NCBI RefSeq assembly: GCF_004211145.1
Contig: NZ_SEBS01000016.1
Span: forward strand, 1-64,000
DNA: 64,000 nucleotides
Direction: 5' to 3'
Source of the DNA: Flavobacterium sp.
Lineage (GTDB): Bacteria; Bacteroidota; Bacteroidia; Flavobacteriales; Flavobacteriaceae
Shown here: piece by piece, positions 9,739 through 18,065 of the stretch
Position numbering within the stretch: position 1 is the stretch's first letter
How the letters are laid out: each line of letters starts with the position of its first letter
The notes under the pieces: generated by a model
Told to the model about the DNA's origin: nothing
Databases searched by the model: none
The model's input: the letters and a program-made list of their open reading frames with translations, nothing else
Made by a program: the position numbers and the translations under genes

Positions 9739-10830
9739 CTAAACCTTCTCTGCAAAAAAGTCCTTAATTTCCTCATACACGATTTCGCCTTCGACGATGT
9801 TGAGGCCTTTCGCAAGATCGGCGTTCTTTTGGCAAGCCAGTTCCCAACCGAGGTTCGCGATCTTCAAAACATACGGCAACGTCACGTTCGTAAGCGCCAA
9901 CGTCGATGTGTACGGAACCGCGCCCGGCATGTTCGCTACGCAATAATGCACGATGTCGTCGATGATGTACGTCGGGTCTTCATGGGTCGTGGCGTGGGTC
10001 GTCTCGAAACAGCCGCCCTGATCGACGGCAACGTCTACGAGAACGGTTCCCGGACGCATTTCCTTGAGCATGTCGCGCGTGATGAGTTTGGGCGCTTTCC
10101 CGCCTTTTATGAGAACGCCGCCAACGATGAGATCGTGGTTCTTGATATGGCGCCTGATGTTGTATTCGCTTGAATATTCAGTAACGACGTGGCTCGGCAT
10201 TACATCGTTCACATGTCGAAGTCGTTTCATGTTGATATCGAGGATCGTCACGTGCGCGCCAAGACCCGCAGCCATTTTCGCGGCCTGCAATCCGACGACG
10301 CCGGCGCCCAAAACCAGGACTTTTCCCGGAGGAACTCCCGGAACGCCTCCGAGCAGAACGCCTCGGCCTTTGATTGGTTTCTCTAAATATTTCGCACCTT
10401 GTTGAATCGCCATTCTGCCTGCGACTTCGCTCATCGGCGTGAGAAGCGGCAATGTTCCTTCGGCATCTTCGACCGTTTCGTAGGCGATACAGACGGCTTT
10501 GCTTTGGATCATAGCCTCGGTGAGTTCCATGCTCGAGGCGAAGTGGAAATATGTAAACAGGATTTGACCTTCCTTGATCAGCGGATATTCTTTCGCGATC
10601 GGTTCCTTGACTTTCACGATCATGTCGCTGATCGCGTACACGCTTTCGATATCGGGCATGATTTCAGCACCGACCGACGCGTAATCCTCATCAAAAAAAC
10701 CGCTTCCATCTCCTGCCGATGCCTGAACATAAACCGTATGCCCGTATTTCACCAATTCATAAACCCCTGCAGGTGTAAGCCCGACTCGGTTCTCATTGTT
10801 CTTTATTTCTTTAGGCAATCCTATTTTCAT
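9739..10830 (-). CDS. ald: Alanine dehydrogenase
   Basis: The 363-residue enzyme catalyses NAD-dependent oxidative deamination of L-alanine to pyruvate and ammonia. The N-terminus MKIGLPKEIKNNENRVGLTP is the family signature. The catalytic Lys lies in the VKVKEP segment, and FTYFHFASS follows. The Rossmann nucleotide loop is VLGAGVVGLQAAKMAAGLGA. Length is slightly below the usual 370. It is preceded by a good TAnnTTTG box on its own strand and is probably monocistronic. The adjacent aat gene lies upstream with an 80-base gap. Confidence 0.95.
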   Translation of the reverse strand: MKIGLPKEIKNNENRVGLTPAGVYELVKYGHTVYVQASAGDGSGFFDEDYASVGAEIMPDIESVYAISDMIVKVKEPIAKEYPLIKEGQILFTYFHFASSMELTEAMIQSKAVCIAYETVEDAEGTLPLLTPMSEVAGRMAIQQGAKYLEKPIKGRGVLLGGVPGVPPGKVLVLGAGVVGLQAAKMAAGLGAHVTILDINMKRLRHVNDVMPSHVVTEYSSEYNIRRHIKNHDLIVGGVLIKGGKAPKLITRDMLKEMRPGTVLVDVAVDQGGCFETTHATTHEDPTYIIDDIVHYCVANMPGAVPYTSTLALTNVTLPYVLKIANLGWELACQKNADLAKGLNIVEGEIVYEEIKDFFAEKV

Positions 10831-10853
10831 GGGGTTAAAGTTTAAGATTTGAC

Positions 10854-10861
10854 CAAATATA
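10854..10861 (-). promoter_or_regulatory. Bacteroidota -7 box for ald
   Basis: The minus strand reads TATATTTG, an exact TAnnTTTG match, 23 bases upstream of the ald ATG. No clear TTG -33 element lies at the right distance, so strength is uncertain. Confidence 0.45.
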
Positions 10862-10910
10862 TTTCATTACCCCTTAAAAAAATAGGGTTATAAATTATTT
10901 TCGATGAAAT

Positions 10911-11546
10911 TTATGATTTCAACGCCCTAATGAATACTTCTCGCGAAATTTCGGCACATCCCAAACTTGCCAAGTGGTCGTTGTAGAGCTGGCAATCGAG
11001 AAACCGATAATTTTGGCGCTGAAGATCGCGCGCGAAAGTAATGAACGCGACTTTCGACGCATTCGAGACACGCGAGAACATACTTTCCCCACAAAACACA
11101 TTCCCGAGATCGATTCCGTACAAACCTCCAACGAGTTCATCGTCCAGCCAAACCTCAACTGATTTAGCGTGTCCGAGTTCGTGTAAATGGATATAAGCGC
11201 GTTTCATTTCCTCGCTTAACCAAGTTCCGACCTGACCTTTTCGCGGCGCACGCTGGCAGTTCGTGATTACGCCTTCGAAATCCTGGTCGTACGTGACTTT
11301 GAAGACATTTCGGTTCAGGACGTTTCGCATGCTTTTGGAAACGACGAGGTCGCCGAACTGCAGAATCATCCTTGGATCGGGCGACCACCACAAGATCGGG
11401 TCGTCGTCGTTGAACCACGGGAAAATGCCGTTTCTATACGCGAGCAGCAACCTATCGGGTGAAAGATCACCACCGACGGCAAGCAATCCGTCAGGATCGG
11501 CGTCCTCGACAGGCGGAAAATAAAGCTCTTTGGTTAGGAAATACAT
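10911..11546 (-). CDS. aat: Leucyl/phenylalanyl-tRNA-protein transferase
   Basis: The 211-residue Aat transfers Leu or Phe from aminoacyl-tRNA to N-terminal Arg/Lys of proteins, creating N-degrons for ClpS/ClpAP. Diagnostic segments are YFPPVEDADPDGLLAVGGDL at the N-terminus, NGIFPWFNDDDPILWWSPDP, and VGGLYGIDLGNVFCGESMFS with the catalytic GNAT-like core, ending FLDCQLYNDHLASLGCAEIS. MYFLTKELYFPP is the standard start for the family. That ATG sits only six bases after the T-run of a terminator hairpin (11552-11579), leaving no room for its own promoter there. Confidence 0.96.
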   Translation of the reverse strand: MYFLTKELYFPPVEDADPDGLLAVGGDLSPDRLLLAYRNGIFPWFNDDDPILWWSPDPRMILQFGDLVVSKSMRNVLNRNVFKVTYDQDFEGVITNCQRAPRKGQVGTWLSEEMKRAYIHLHELGHAKSVEVWLDDELVGGLYGIDLGNVFCGESMFSRVSNASKVAFITFARDLQRQNYRFLDCQLYNDHLASLGCAEISREVFIRALKS

Positions 11547-11551
11547 GCTAT

Positions 11552-11579
11552 AAAAAACCCGGCTTTATGACGGCCGGGC
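11552..11579 (-). terminator. Terminator between the DUF3127 gene and aat
   Basis: On the minus strand GCCCGGC / GCCGGG is followed by TTTTTTA. It ends transcripts from 12885-11601 and lies directly in front of the aat start, so it may limit aat expression by allowing only read-through. Confidence 0.75.
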
Positions 11580-11600
11580 TCAACTTGGATAGGTTTTTTT

Positions 11601-11990
11601 CTAGAACGGCAAATCGTCGTGCTCTTCTTCGTTGATATTCTGCGCAGGCGCGAACGTCTGTGAAGCCGGCATTGGCGGTTGCTGTTGCTGGTTGTATTGT
11701 TGCTGTGGCGCCTCGGCTTGCGCTTTTTCGATTCTCCATCCTTGGATTGAGTTGAAGTAACGCGTTTCGCCTTGCGGGCTTACCCATTCGCGTCCGCGTA
11801 GGTTGATCGAAACTTTCACTTCTTCGCCCGGGCGATAATTGTTCAACAAATCGCATTTGTCCTGCGTGAACTCGATCATGATGTGTTGCGGATATTGCTC
11901 GTCAGTTGTAACGACCAATTCTCTTTTCCTGAACGATGCGCTCACTTGCTGCTCCTGGCCGATGACCTTGACTTTTCCTGTAACTTCCAT
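11601..11990 (-). CDS. DUF3127-family protein with SSB-like acidic tail
   Basis: This 129-residue protein has a small beta-barrel-like domain: MEVTGKVKVIGQEQQVSASF, then KRELVVTTDEQYPQHIMIEF, DKCDLLNN and REWVSPQGETRYFNSIQGWR. It matches the DUF3127 family of Bacteroidota. Residues about 90-118 are a Gln/Pro-rich linker, and the C-terminus is EEHDDLPF. The domain plus flexible linker plus acidic DDLPF tip copies the architecture of single-stranded DNA-binding protein; the real SSB in this window ends NDLPF. A role in DNA or RNA binding with recruitment of SSB-interacting proteins is inference. It follows the flavin-reductase gene by 16 bases, so the two form one operon. Confidence 0.85.
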   Translation of the reverse strand: MEVTGKVKVIGQEQQVSASFRKRELVVTTDEQYPQHIMIEFTQDKCDLLNNYRPGEEVKVSINLRGREWVSPQGETRYFNSIQGWRIEKAQAEAPQQQYNQQQQPPMPASQTFAPAQNINEEEHDDLPF

Positions 11991-12006
11991 CTTTTCTATA
12001 TTAAAA

Positions 12007-12885
12007 TTAAACTCTTTTTGCTAATAAGACTTTCCACGCCGCCTGCACGTCACCGTTGTCGATGTATTCTTTGGCGAGTTCGTGCTGCTTGCGCTCGTCG
12101 GTAGAACTAAGCACGCCTTTGACCTCGAAATCCTGCTTTACAAAGATAGCGACTTCCTCATGCGTAGGCAAGGATTCAACGTTGCCTAAAATGCCAAAAT
12201 CATTGCCGTTGAACACGTCGCTTTCAAGGATTTCACTCGGGATCGAATCGACTCCGATGCCAAGCGTCGTAAGCGGTTTCGGAACTTCGAACAAGCCTTG
12301 GTTCGAACGCGAATACCAATTGGCGCCCAATCGGGAAACCAAGTCGATTTTGTGTTGATCGATGTTTCCGTCGGCATCCAAAATTTTCTCGCTGATGTGC
12401 ATTTTGAGCACTTCGCAGATAATCAGGTTTCCGGCGCCGCCTTCAGTTCCGAGCGCGATGATCTCGTTGACCTTACATTCGAACTGCACGGGCGATTCGG
12501 CCACGCGGAACGGCTTTACCAGATCAGACGCAACAGCCGTCAATCCCGATTTCACGAATTCGTTCACGCCATCAGGATATTCGGTACTCGACAACGATGC
12601 TTGTTGCACGATGTCGAAATTCACGACATTTATCACGACTTGTTTCGTCGCCTGCGCATTGAGCAACGTGTGCTTTACCGTATTGTCGCGCACGCGCCTC
12701 GAAGGCGAAAAAATCAACACGGGCGGATTTGAGCTGAACAGGTTGAAAAAACTGAACGGAGACAAATTGGGTTTCCCGTTTTCATCAACCGTACTCGCAA
12801 ACGCGATAGGCCTCGGCCCGACCGCCGACTGCAAATAACCGTGTAGTTTTTGGGTGCTGAGCTCGCCCGGAATGATGCTGATCAT
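12007..12885 (-). CDS. Flavin reductase-like (FMN-binding split barrel) protein
   Basis: The 292-residue protein carries GPRPIAFASTVDENGKPNLS and FSFFNLFSSNPPVLIFSPSR, the flavin-binding core of the DIM6/NTAB flavin-reductase-like family. EGGAGNLIICEVLKMHIS is the later core strand. Members bind FMN and act as reductase components or as oxidoreductases of unknown substrate. A TTG at 12906 lengthens the frame, but it sits inside a promoter box (12904-12911). The ATG at 12885 gives the normal start MISIIPGELSTQKLHGYL. It heads the operon with the DUF3127 gene. Confidence 0.9.
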   Translation of the reverse strand: MISIIPGELSTQKLHGYLQSAVGPRPIAFASTVDENGKPNLSPFSFFNLFSSNPPVLIFSPSRRVRDNTVKHTLLNAQATKQVVINVVNFDIVQQASLSSTEYPDGVNEFVKSGLTAVASDLVKPFRVAESPVQFECKVNEIIALGTEGGAGNLIICEVLKMHISEKILDADGNIDQHKIDLVSRLGANWYSRSNQGLFEVPKPLTTLGIGVDSIPSEILESDVFNGNDFGILGNVESLPTHEEVAIFVKQDFEVKGVLSSTDERKQHELAKEYIDNGDVQAAWKVLLAKRV

Positions 12886-12903
12886 TTGTGTTTTGGCTTT
12901 GGA

Positions 12904-12911
12904 CAAATGTA
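12904..12911 (-). promoter_or_regulatory. -7 box for the flavin reductase operon
   Basis: The minus strand reads TACATTTG (TAnnTTTG), placing transcription start about 12 bases before the ATG at 12885. This decides against the TTG start at 12906. Confidence 0.5.
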
Positions 12912-12949
12912 AGGAATTGGGCGTGGTTGGAGTACGTGTTTTCTGCCGA

Positions 12950-13440
12950 AGTTATTAACTTTTTGATGCGTTGCGCTAAAGACACGGCCGCCCCTTTGGA
13001 CACGCTTCGCTTAGGATTCGAGACCTCAGCACGGACATTTTAAGTTCAAGTAAAAATTAAATTGAACTCGGCGAATAAACGTATCCAACAAGCGGCTAAC
13101 TCATGAGTTCACGACTGCGCAACACCTATCAAACGTTTGAAAAAATCAGAGAATACAGAAACTCGCCCCGATCAAATAAAGTCAATTTCCACTTTAAGAT
13201 CAATTCATTATCTACAACGCGAACAATACCAAAACGAAGCATGTCCAAAAGCCACCGCGTCAAATAATCTATTCATTAATCCAAAAACCCAAAAACAACC
13301 TCCCCAACGAAAACAAATCCAAAGCGAAGCGTTTCCCCAGCGCAGCGTCTCCAAAGCGCAGCGTGTCCAAAGGCGCAGCCGTGTCCAAAGCGAGCCGTCT
13401 CCAATAATCAAATCAATTATTCGTTATCTTTACACAAATC
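12950..13440. repeat. Gene-free gap with dispersed short repeats
   Basis: The gap between the flavin reductase gene and the kinase holds repeats rather than a gene. At 13318-13404 there are about five near-copies of a 16-base unit, TCCAAAGCGCAGCGTG and variants. The reverse complement (GACACGCTTCGCTT, AAAGACACGGCCG) appears at 12980-13012 and again at 18030-18058. A frame open through the repeats has low-complexity composition and no recognisable domain, so I do not call it a gene. Confidence 0.6.
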
Positions 13441-13446
13441 CAAAAT

Positions 13447-14595
13447 ATGCAATTCACCGACAAACGCACCGTCTCGCGTTGGATCATCATCGGACTTTCA
13501 TTCATCATCGTAATAGCGATTATCCTGAACGTATATTCGTTCTTTCAGGAACTCAAGACCGAGGAGCGCGACAAGATGGAACTTTGGGCCGAAAGCCAAA
13601 AATCGATAAATAACGCCGACGAAACCCAGGACATCGGGCTGCCGATCCAGATCATCCAAAAAAACAAGACGATTCCTATTATTTTGACCGAGAACGATTC
13701 GGTGATCAGTTCGGCGAATCTCGATCCCGAAACTGAAAAAAGTCCCGAAAAGCTCGCTGTGTATTTGAACAAATTGAAGAAGGAAAATGAACCTATCAAG
13801 ATGGAAATCTCGGCCGGAAAGTCGCAATATCTATACTACGGGAATTCGTCCCTTCTCAATAAACTCAAGTATTATCCGATTCTTCTGTTCGCGATCGTGA
13901 TCCTTTTCGCGATCGTGGTCTACAACTTTTACCGAAGCCAGAAAATGTCGACCCAAAACAAATTATGGGCGGGAATGGCCAAGGAAACCGCGCACCAGAT
14001 CGGAACGCCGCTTTCATCTCTCATCGGATGGATCGAAATCATGAAGGCCGACGATGTCGACGAAACCACGGTGACTGAAATCGAAAAAGATGTCGTCCGA
14101 CTCCAAACCATCGCCGACCGTTTCTCTAAAATCGGATCGGAACCGGCACTCGAAACCCGCGACATCATTGCCGAGACGCGCGCGTCGTATGATTATCTGC
14201 AATCGCGTTTTACGGGAATATCTTTCACATTTAAAGCGCCTACGAAAAAGGTAATGGTATCGTTCAACCCGATTCTGCACAGCTGGACGATCGAAAACCT
14301 CGTCAAGAACGCCATCGACGCGATGAAAGGCCGCGGAAAGCTCGAAGTCCGAATCGAGGAAGATTCAAAATTTATCAAGATACAAGTTTGCGATTCAGGA
14401 AAAGGCATTTCAAAAAGCCAATTCAAAAAAGTGTTTGAACCCGGATTCACGACCAAGAAACGCGGCTGGGGATTGGGATTGTCGCTTACCAAACGCATCG
14501 TCGAGGATTATCACAAAGGCAGGATCAGAGTATTGTCGTCCGAAATCGGGAAAGGCACGATCATGCAGGCAAGTTTTCCGAAAGTAGTCCAATAG
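13447..14595 (+). CDS. Membrane sensor histidine kinase
   Basis: The 382-residue protein has two transmembrane segments (about 12-30 and 142-160) flanking a periplasmic domain of about 110 residues. The cytoplasmic part begins MSTQNKLWAGMAKE. The dimerisation/phosphoacceptor box is AKETAHQIGTPLSSLIGW, with His183. The ATPase domain follows: N box ENLVKNAIDAM (about 283-293), G1 CDSGKGIS (315-322), F box FEPGFTTKK, and G2 GWGLGLSLTKR (340-350). No response regulator lies beside it, so it is an orphan kinase. The trigger is unknown. The ATG start follows an A-rich stretch. Confidence 0.92.
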   Translation: MQFTDKRTVSRWIIIGLSFIIVIAIILNVYSFFQELKTEERDKMELWAESQKSINNADETQDIGLPIQIIQKNKTIPIILTENDSVISSANLDPETEKSPEKLAVYLNKLKKENEPIKMEISAGKSQYLYYGNSSLLNKLKYYPILLFAIVILFAIVVYNFYRSQKMSTQNKLWAGMAKETAHQIGTPLSSLIGWIEIMKADDVDETTVTEIEKDVVRLQTIADRFSKIGSEPALETRDIIAETRASYDYLQSRFTGISFTFKAPTKKVMVSFNPILHSWTIENLVKNAIDAMKGRGKLEVRIEEDSKFIKIQVCDSGKGISKSQFKKVFEPGFTTKKRGWGLGLSLTKRIVEDYHKGRIRVLSSEIGKGTIMQASFPKVVQ

Positions 14596-14626
14596 CAACG
14601 ATTACGTGGATTGCGCCAAACCGTTT

Positions 14627-14985
14627 TTAATTAGCCGGACCTAGTTTTACGATCATCGTATCTCGGGTTTCCGTATCTAAAAATTCGGCGTTATTGCGAT
14701 AATTATCGCGAATGGTCAAGGTTTCGTAATTTTCTTTGGTAAACGTGATGGAGTAATCGGTATTACAACTCGCAAGACCGCAACTGAAATTTTAAAAATA
14801 TTGAAGTAGCCTTCGCTGTCGGTAACATCTGTTTCACTTCCCTGATCTTCAGACTTCATCTTTACGTTAACGCCGGCGATCGATTGCCCGGTTTCTGAAT
14901 CCTGAACGACGCCGTCGGACCCAACTTCTTTATCGCACGATATAAATACACACAGAATCGGGATCAGCAACAATACTTTTCTCAT
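14627..14985 (-). pseudogene. Frameshifted lipoprotein with carboxypeptidase-regulatory-like fold
   Basis: The frame from 14985 encodes MRKVLLLIPILCVFISC (lipobox, Cys17), then DGVVQDSETGQSIAGVNVKM and VTDSEGYFNIF. That is the start of a carboxypeptidase-D regulatory-like (transthyretin-like) beta-sandwich. The frame then stops after a nonsense tail at 14716. Shifting by one base near 14788-14799 (AAATTTTAAAAATA on the + strand, one T short) restores SCGLASCNTDYSITFTKENY, ending DTMIVKLGPAN with a stop at 14627-14629. The restored protein is about 119 residues. The repaired frame keeps good codons to the end, so the break is recent, or is a sequencing indel in a homopolymer. Confidence 0.75.
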
Positions 14986-15067
14986 TACTTTTTTTTAGCA
15001 GAAGGCGGATTTTAAAAAAGGTTGCGTCTTGAAAAACGCACCACAAATCGTATCGGTTCCGTCGGTC

Positions 15068-15105
15068 AAAAAAAAAAAGGCCACCCATTACAGGCAGCCT
15101 TTTTC
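15068..15105 (-). terminator. Terminator after the T9SS adhesin-like gene
   Basis: On the minus strand AAAAAGGCTGCC / GGTGGCCTTTTTTTTTT surrounds a TGTAATG loop, 18 bases beyond the stop codon of the gene at 15123. Confidence 0.8.
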
Positions 15106-15122
15106 AAATATCTAAAAGCGAA

Positions 15123-17426
15123 TTACTGTTTCGCAATCTTGATTGTCTTCGTTCCGTTCGCCGTAGCGATTTTCACGATATACGTTCCGGCGTTTAGCGA
15201 AGAAAGATCAAGCGCAGCCTCGTTAGAGTTGATCGTTTTCTTGATCACTTGCTGACCCAAAACGTTGTAAACCGAAGCTTCGGTCATGTTCTCAGCCGAT
15301 GAAAGGTTGAACATATCCTTAACCGGGTTCGGGTAGAAAGAGATGTTTTTCGCCGAGAAATCAGGAGTCGAAAGACTTCCCGCTTTCAATTCGAAATCGT
15401 CGAAGCTCAAATACCAAGGCGTTCCGTTTGCGCTGACATTTAACCCGAAGTAATAAACTCCGGTTGAAGCCGGCGTGAACGTACGCGTGATTTTCGTGTA
15501 AGCCGTCGGAGCGAATTGTCCCGCTGAAACAACCGGCGTTCCAACGACAGTCGAACCAGTCCCGTTTTGTGCTGAATTTACAAGTACCGACAAATCCCAA
15601 TCGTCATACGGTTCATCAGCCGAATCTTGGAAACTCGCATACCAGAAGCTGAACTCGTATGGTTGGTTCGCCGAAAGCTCAAAACCTGGCGTCCACAATT
15701 TTTCATTCGTCGCAGTCCATGCGTTTGTCACGAAATTGTTTCCTGAATGAGCGTCCGAATCGTAAGCCGTAGTAGCGTTGACCGACGTTCTCCAGTCTCC
15801 GTTTTCTTCACTCCAACAACCTGGGAAAGCATTTGTACCAACAGTCGTGACACCTTCAAAACCTTCAGTCCAAGGCAAATTCGCAGCGGCAATCGCCACA
15901 CATGGAGTCGTGAATGTGATCGGGTTGCTCCAAGCTCCGACTGAACCCTGGCAAACGTTTCTTACCCAAACCTTGTAGCTTGAATTCGGAGAAACCGGAA
16001 TTGTCGCCGAGTTTGTCGCAACATCAACGGCAGTAAGTGAAAATGGATCGACAACCGTCGTAGCTCCGATTACATATTGATACGTCTGTCCGACAGCGTC
16101 CCAGTTCACGATAGCGGAAGAAGCCGTGACGATTCCCGTTGCAACACCAGTTACGTCGGCGCAAGAAGGCAGCGCTTCCCAAACCGCGTTGTCGATGCTC
16201 ACGTATCCGTAAGTCGTCGTGAAAGCCGCTTTGAACGCCACGAAATTTGCCGTTGAGGCAGCCGTGAAGTTTACCGCGAATTCCTGGAACGTCGTTGTCA
16301 TCGTAATGGTTTGAACCGATGTAAAGCTTGTCGCATCGGCAGGATTCGCCATCGTACCGACTTGGAACGTCGTCCCCGCAGAACCTTTAACCCAAAAACG
16401 CAGACGGTGTGTTTGCGCACCTACGTTGTTAAGAGCTGGAGAAATCGCGTAAAGTGAAGCTGTCGCAGCTCCCGAATTACCCATGCGCAACGCCTTTGTC
16501 CCGGCGTAAACGTCAGATGTAGAAACATATACGTACGACCCAGAGTCGGTAGAAACGATATTTTTAGACCAACAACTCGGCATCACCGTAGCAGTCGCGG
16601 TCGATTCGAACGTTTCATTGAAAGCAGACACGGCAGCACAAGGCGTCGTGAACGAATACGGGCCGGCCCAAGTGCTCAGATCTCCATTCCCACAGTTCTT
16701 GCGAACATAGAATTGGTACGTCGTGTTCGCCGACAAATTGGCGATAGTGGAAGAGTTCGTCAACGCGTCGATGATCGTTCCGTTTCCTTGGGTGAATCCG
16801 GTCGGGCCATACTCCACTACGAAGTTTCCTGTTCCCGTCCAGCCCAAAGTCGCGCCTGAAGTCGAAAGGTTCGATGCTGTGAGCGCTGTCGGGGCGATGC
16901 AGCTCGGCATCGAATCGCTGACGGCGTCGTCAACGTACAATTCGAATTCATTGGTTCCGGTAGCGTGGATCGCGATGTAAACGCTTTGTCCGATGTAATT
17001 CGAAAGGTCAAATTCCAATTTTGTCCAAGTCACAGGAGCTTCCTGAGTCGCCTGAAGCACCGTCGTGAAAGCGGCCGCCGTCGCCGTCGTCGTAGACAAA
17101 CGGACATCGTAAGGCTCCAAAAACGAAGTCGAACGCGATTTTACCCATAAGGAAAAACGCGTCGTAGAAGCTGTAACTACTGCAATTTGAGGCGTAATCA
17201 AATAATCGTCATGGGCAACTGAACCGTAAACGATGCGTGCGGCATTGGCTCCACTGTGAGCGCTGCCAGTAATAGAGGCCGAAACTTCCCAACCGTTGGG
17301 ATCGCCTTGGTTGATTGCCGACCAACCCGTAGGTAAAGTTGTGGCGGCATCGAAATTTTGTTGGAACTGCGCATTGGCTTGTAAACCCGCTGCGGCAACC
17401 AACATGGAAAGAATAATTTTCTTCAT
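15123..17426 (-). CDS. Secreted multidomain protein (jelly-roll and FnIII domains) with T9SS sorting domain
   Basis: The 767-residue surface or secreted protein has a signal peptide at 1-19 (…GLQANAQ). The body alternates three jelly-roll/cleaved-adhesin-like domains with two fibronectin-III-like domains. The jelly rolls begin FQQNFDAATTLPTGW (about 21-170), FNETFESTATATVMPSCW (about 270-420) and WTEGFEGVTTVGTNAFPGCW (about 520-690). The FnIII-like domains are near 180-265, with YQFYVRKNCGNGDLSTW, and near 425-515, with YKVWVRNVCQGSVGAW. The C-terminal ~75 residues (YPNPVKDMFNL … GTKTIKIAKQ) are a type A T9SS domain. Related proteins act in adhesion or as peptidase-associated modules. No catalytic domain is seen. 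It has its own terminator. Confidence 0.9.
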   Translation of the reverse strand: MKKIILSMLVAAAGLQANAQFQQNFDAATTLPTGWSAINQGDPNGWEVSASITGSAHSGANAARIVYGSVAHDDYLITPQIAVVTASTTRFSLWVKSRSTSFLEPYDVRLSTTTATAAAFTTVLQATQEAPVTWTKLEFDLSNYIGQSVYIAIHATGTNEFELYVDDAVSDSMPSCIAPTALTASNLSTSGATLGWTGTGNFVVEYGPTGFTQGNGTIIDALTNSSTIANLSANTTYQFYVRKNCGNGDLSTWAGPYSFTTPCAAVSAFNETFESTATATVMPSCWSKNIVSTDSGSYVYVSTSDVYAGTKALRMGNSGAATASLYAISPALNNVGAQTHRLRFWVKGSAGTTFQVGTMANPADATSFTSVQTITMTTTFQEFAVNFTAASTANFVAFKAAFTTTYGYVSIDNAVWEALPSCADVTGVATGIVTASSAIVNWDAVGQTYQYVIGATTVVDPFSLTAVDVATNSATIPVSPNSSYKVWVRNVCQGSVGAWSNPITFTTPCVAIAAANLPWTEGFEGVTTVGTNAFPGCWSEENGDWRTSVNATTAYDSDAHSGNNFVTNAWTATNEKLWTPGFELSANQPYEFSFWYASFQDSADEPYDDWDLSVLVNSAQNGTGSTVVGTPVVSAGQFAPTAYTKITRTFTPASTGVYYFGLNVSANGTPWYLSFDDFELKAGSLSTPDFSAKNISFYPNPVKDMFNLSSAENMTEASVYNVLGQQVIKKTINSNEAALDLSSLNAGTYIVKIATANGTKTIKIAKQ

Positions 17427-17570
17427 GCGTAATAAAAATGTGGGTTAAGTTAAAAAACGCGCTAATGTAGCCATTCAAAGGATTTTCCTACGTTAAAATT
17501 CCCACGTTTTTAAGACTTTAACGCTTGCAAACACTGGCACTCGCGTTATTTTACTGTAAATGAGGCGAAT

Positions 17571-17602
17571 AAAAAAAGCCGCTCAAATGGCGGCTTTTTA
17601 AA
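17571..17602 (-). terminator. Terminator after the greA-HIT operon
   Basis: The stem AAAAAGCCGCC / GGCGGCTTTTTTT with a short loop lies 16 bases beyond the HIT gene stop. Its T-run is on the minus strand, and it is near-symmetric. Confidence 0.85.
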
Positions 17603-17617
17603 GTATTATATGTGAGT

Positions 17618-18013
17618 TTATTCGGTTAAAAGGGCTGCACGGATATCTTTGACGACCTGTTCGAACTCCTCTTTTTCGAGTTTCACTTTCTGCTCGAAAC
17701 GCATTTCATCCATGTGGTTCAATGGAATCAGGTGAACGTGCGCATGCGGAACTTCAAGCCCGATCACAGCCATCCCGACGCGTTTGCACGGAACCGCTTT
17801 TTCCAGTGCGATCGCGACGCGTCTTGAAAATTTCATCAAGCCTTCGTACAGATCGGCATCGAGGTCGAAAATCTTGTCGACTTCCTGTTTCGGGATACAC
17901 AGCGTGTGGCCTTTCGCGTTTGGATTGACGTCGAGGAAAGCGAGGAAGTTTTCGTCTTCGGTGATTTTATAGGCTGGAATTTCGTTGTTTACGATTTTGG
18001 TGAAAATGGACAT
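17618..18013 (-). CDS. HIT-family nucleotide hydrolase
   Basis: The 131-residue histidine-triad protein hydrolyses phosphoramidate or purine nucleotide conjugates (Hint type). The signature HAHVHLIP (HxHxHxx) lies about 35 residues from the C-terminus. The N-terminal SIFTKIVNNEIPAYKITED and FLDVNPNAKGHTLCIPK are also typical. An upstream TTG/ATG adds six residues (to 18031), but MSIFTKIV is the conserved start. It is 52 bases downstream of greA on the same strand, the usual Flavobacteriaceae pairing. The spacer contains a GACACGCT repeat. Confidence 0.94.
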   Translation of the reverse strand: MSIFTKIVNNEIPAYKITEDENFLAFLDVNPNAKGHTLCIPKQEVDKIFDLDADLYEGLMKFSRRVAIALEKAVPCKRVGMAVIGLEVPHAHVHLIPLNHMDEMRFEQKVKLEKEEFEQVVKDIRAALLTE

Positions 18014-18029
18014 GATTTGATTTTTAGAC

Positions 18030-18060
18030 ACGCTGCGCTTTGGACACGCTTTGCTTTAGA
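18030..18060. repeat. Short dispersed repeat between greA and the HIT gene
   Basis: TTAGACACGCTGCGCTTTGG then ACACGCTTTGCTTTAG is a two-unit array of the unit seen inverted at 13318-13404. Confidence 0.6.
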
Positions 18061-18065
18061 ATTGA

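Noticed and set aside
13137..13613. 158-codon open frame before the histidine kinase
   Set aside because: It runs through the AAAGCGCAGCG repeats and into the kinase gene in another frame; low-complexity product.
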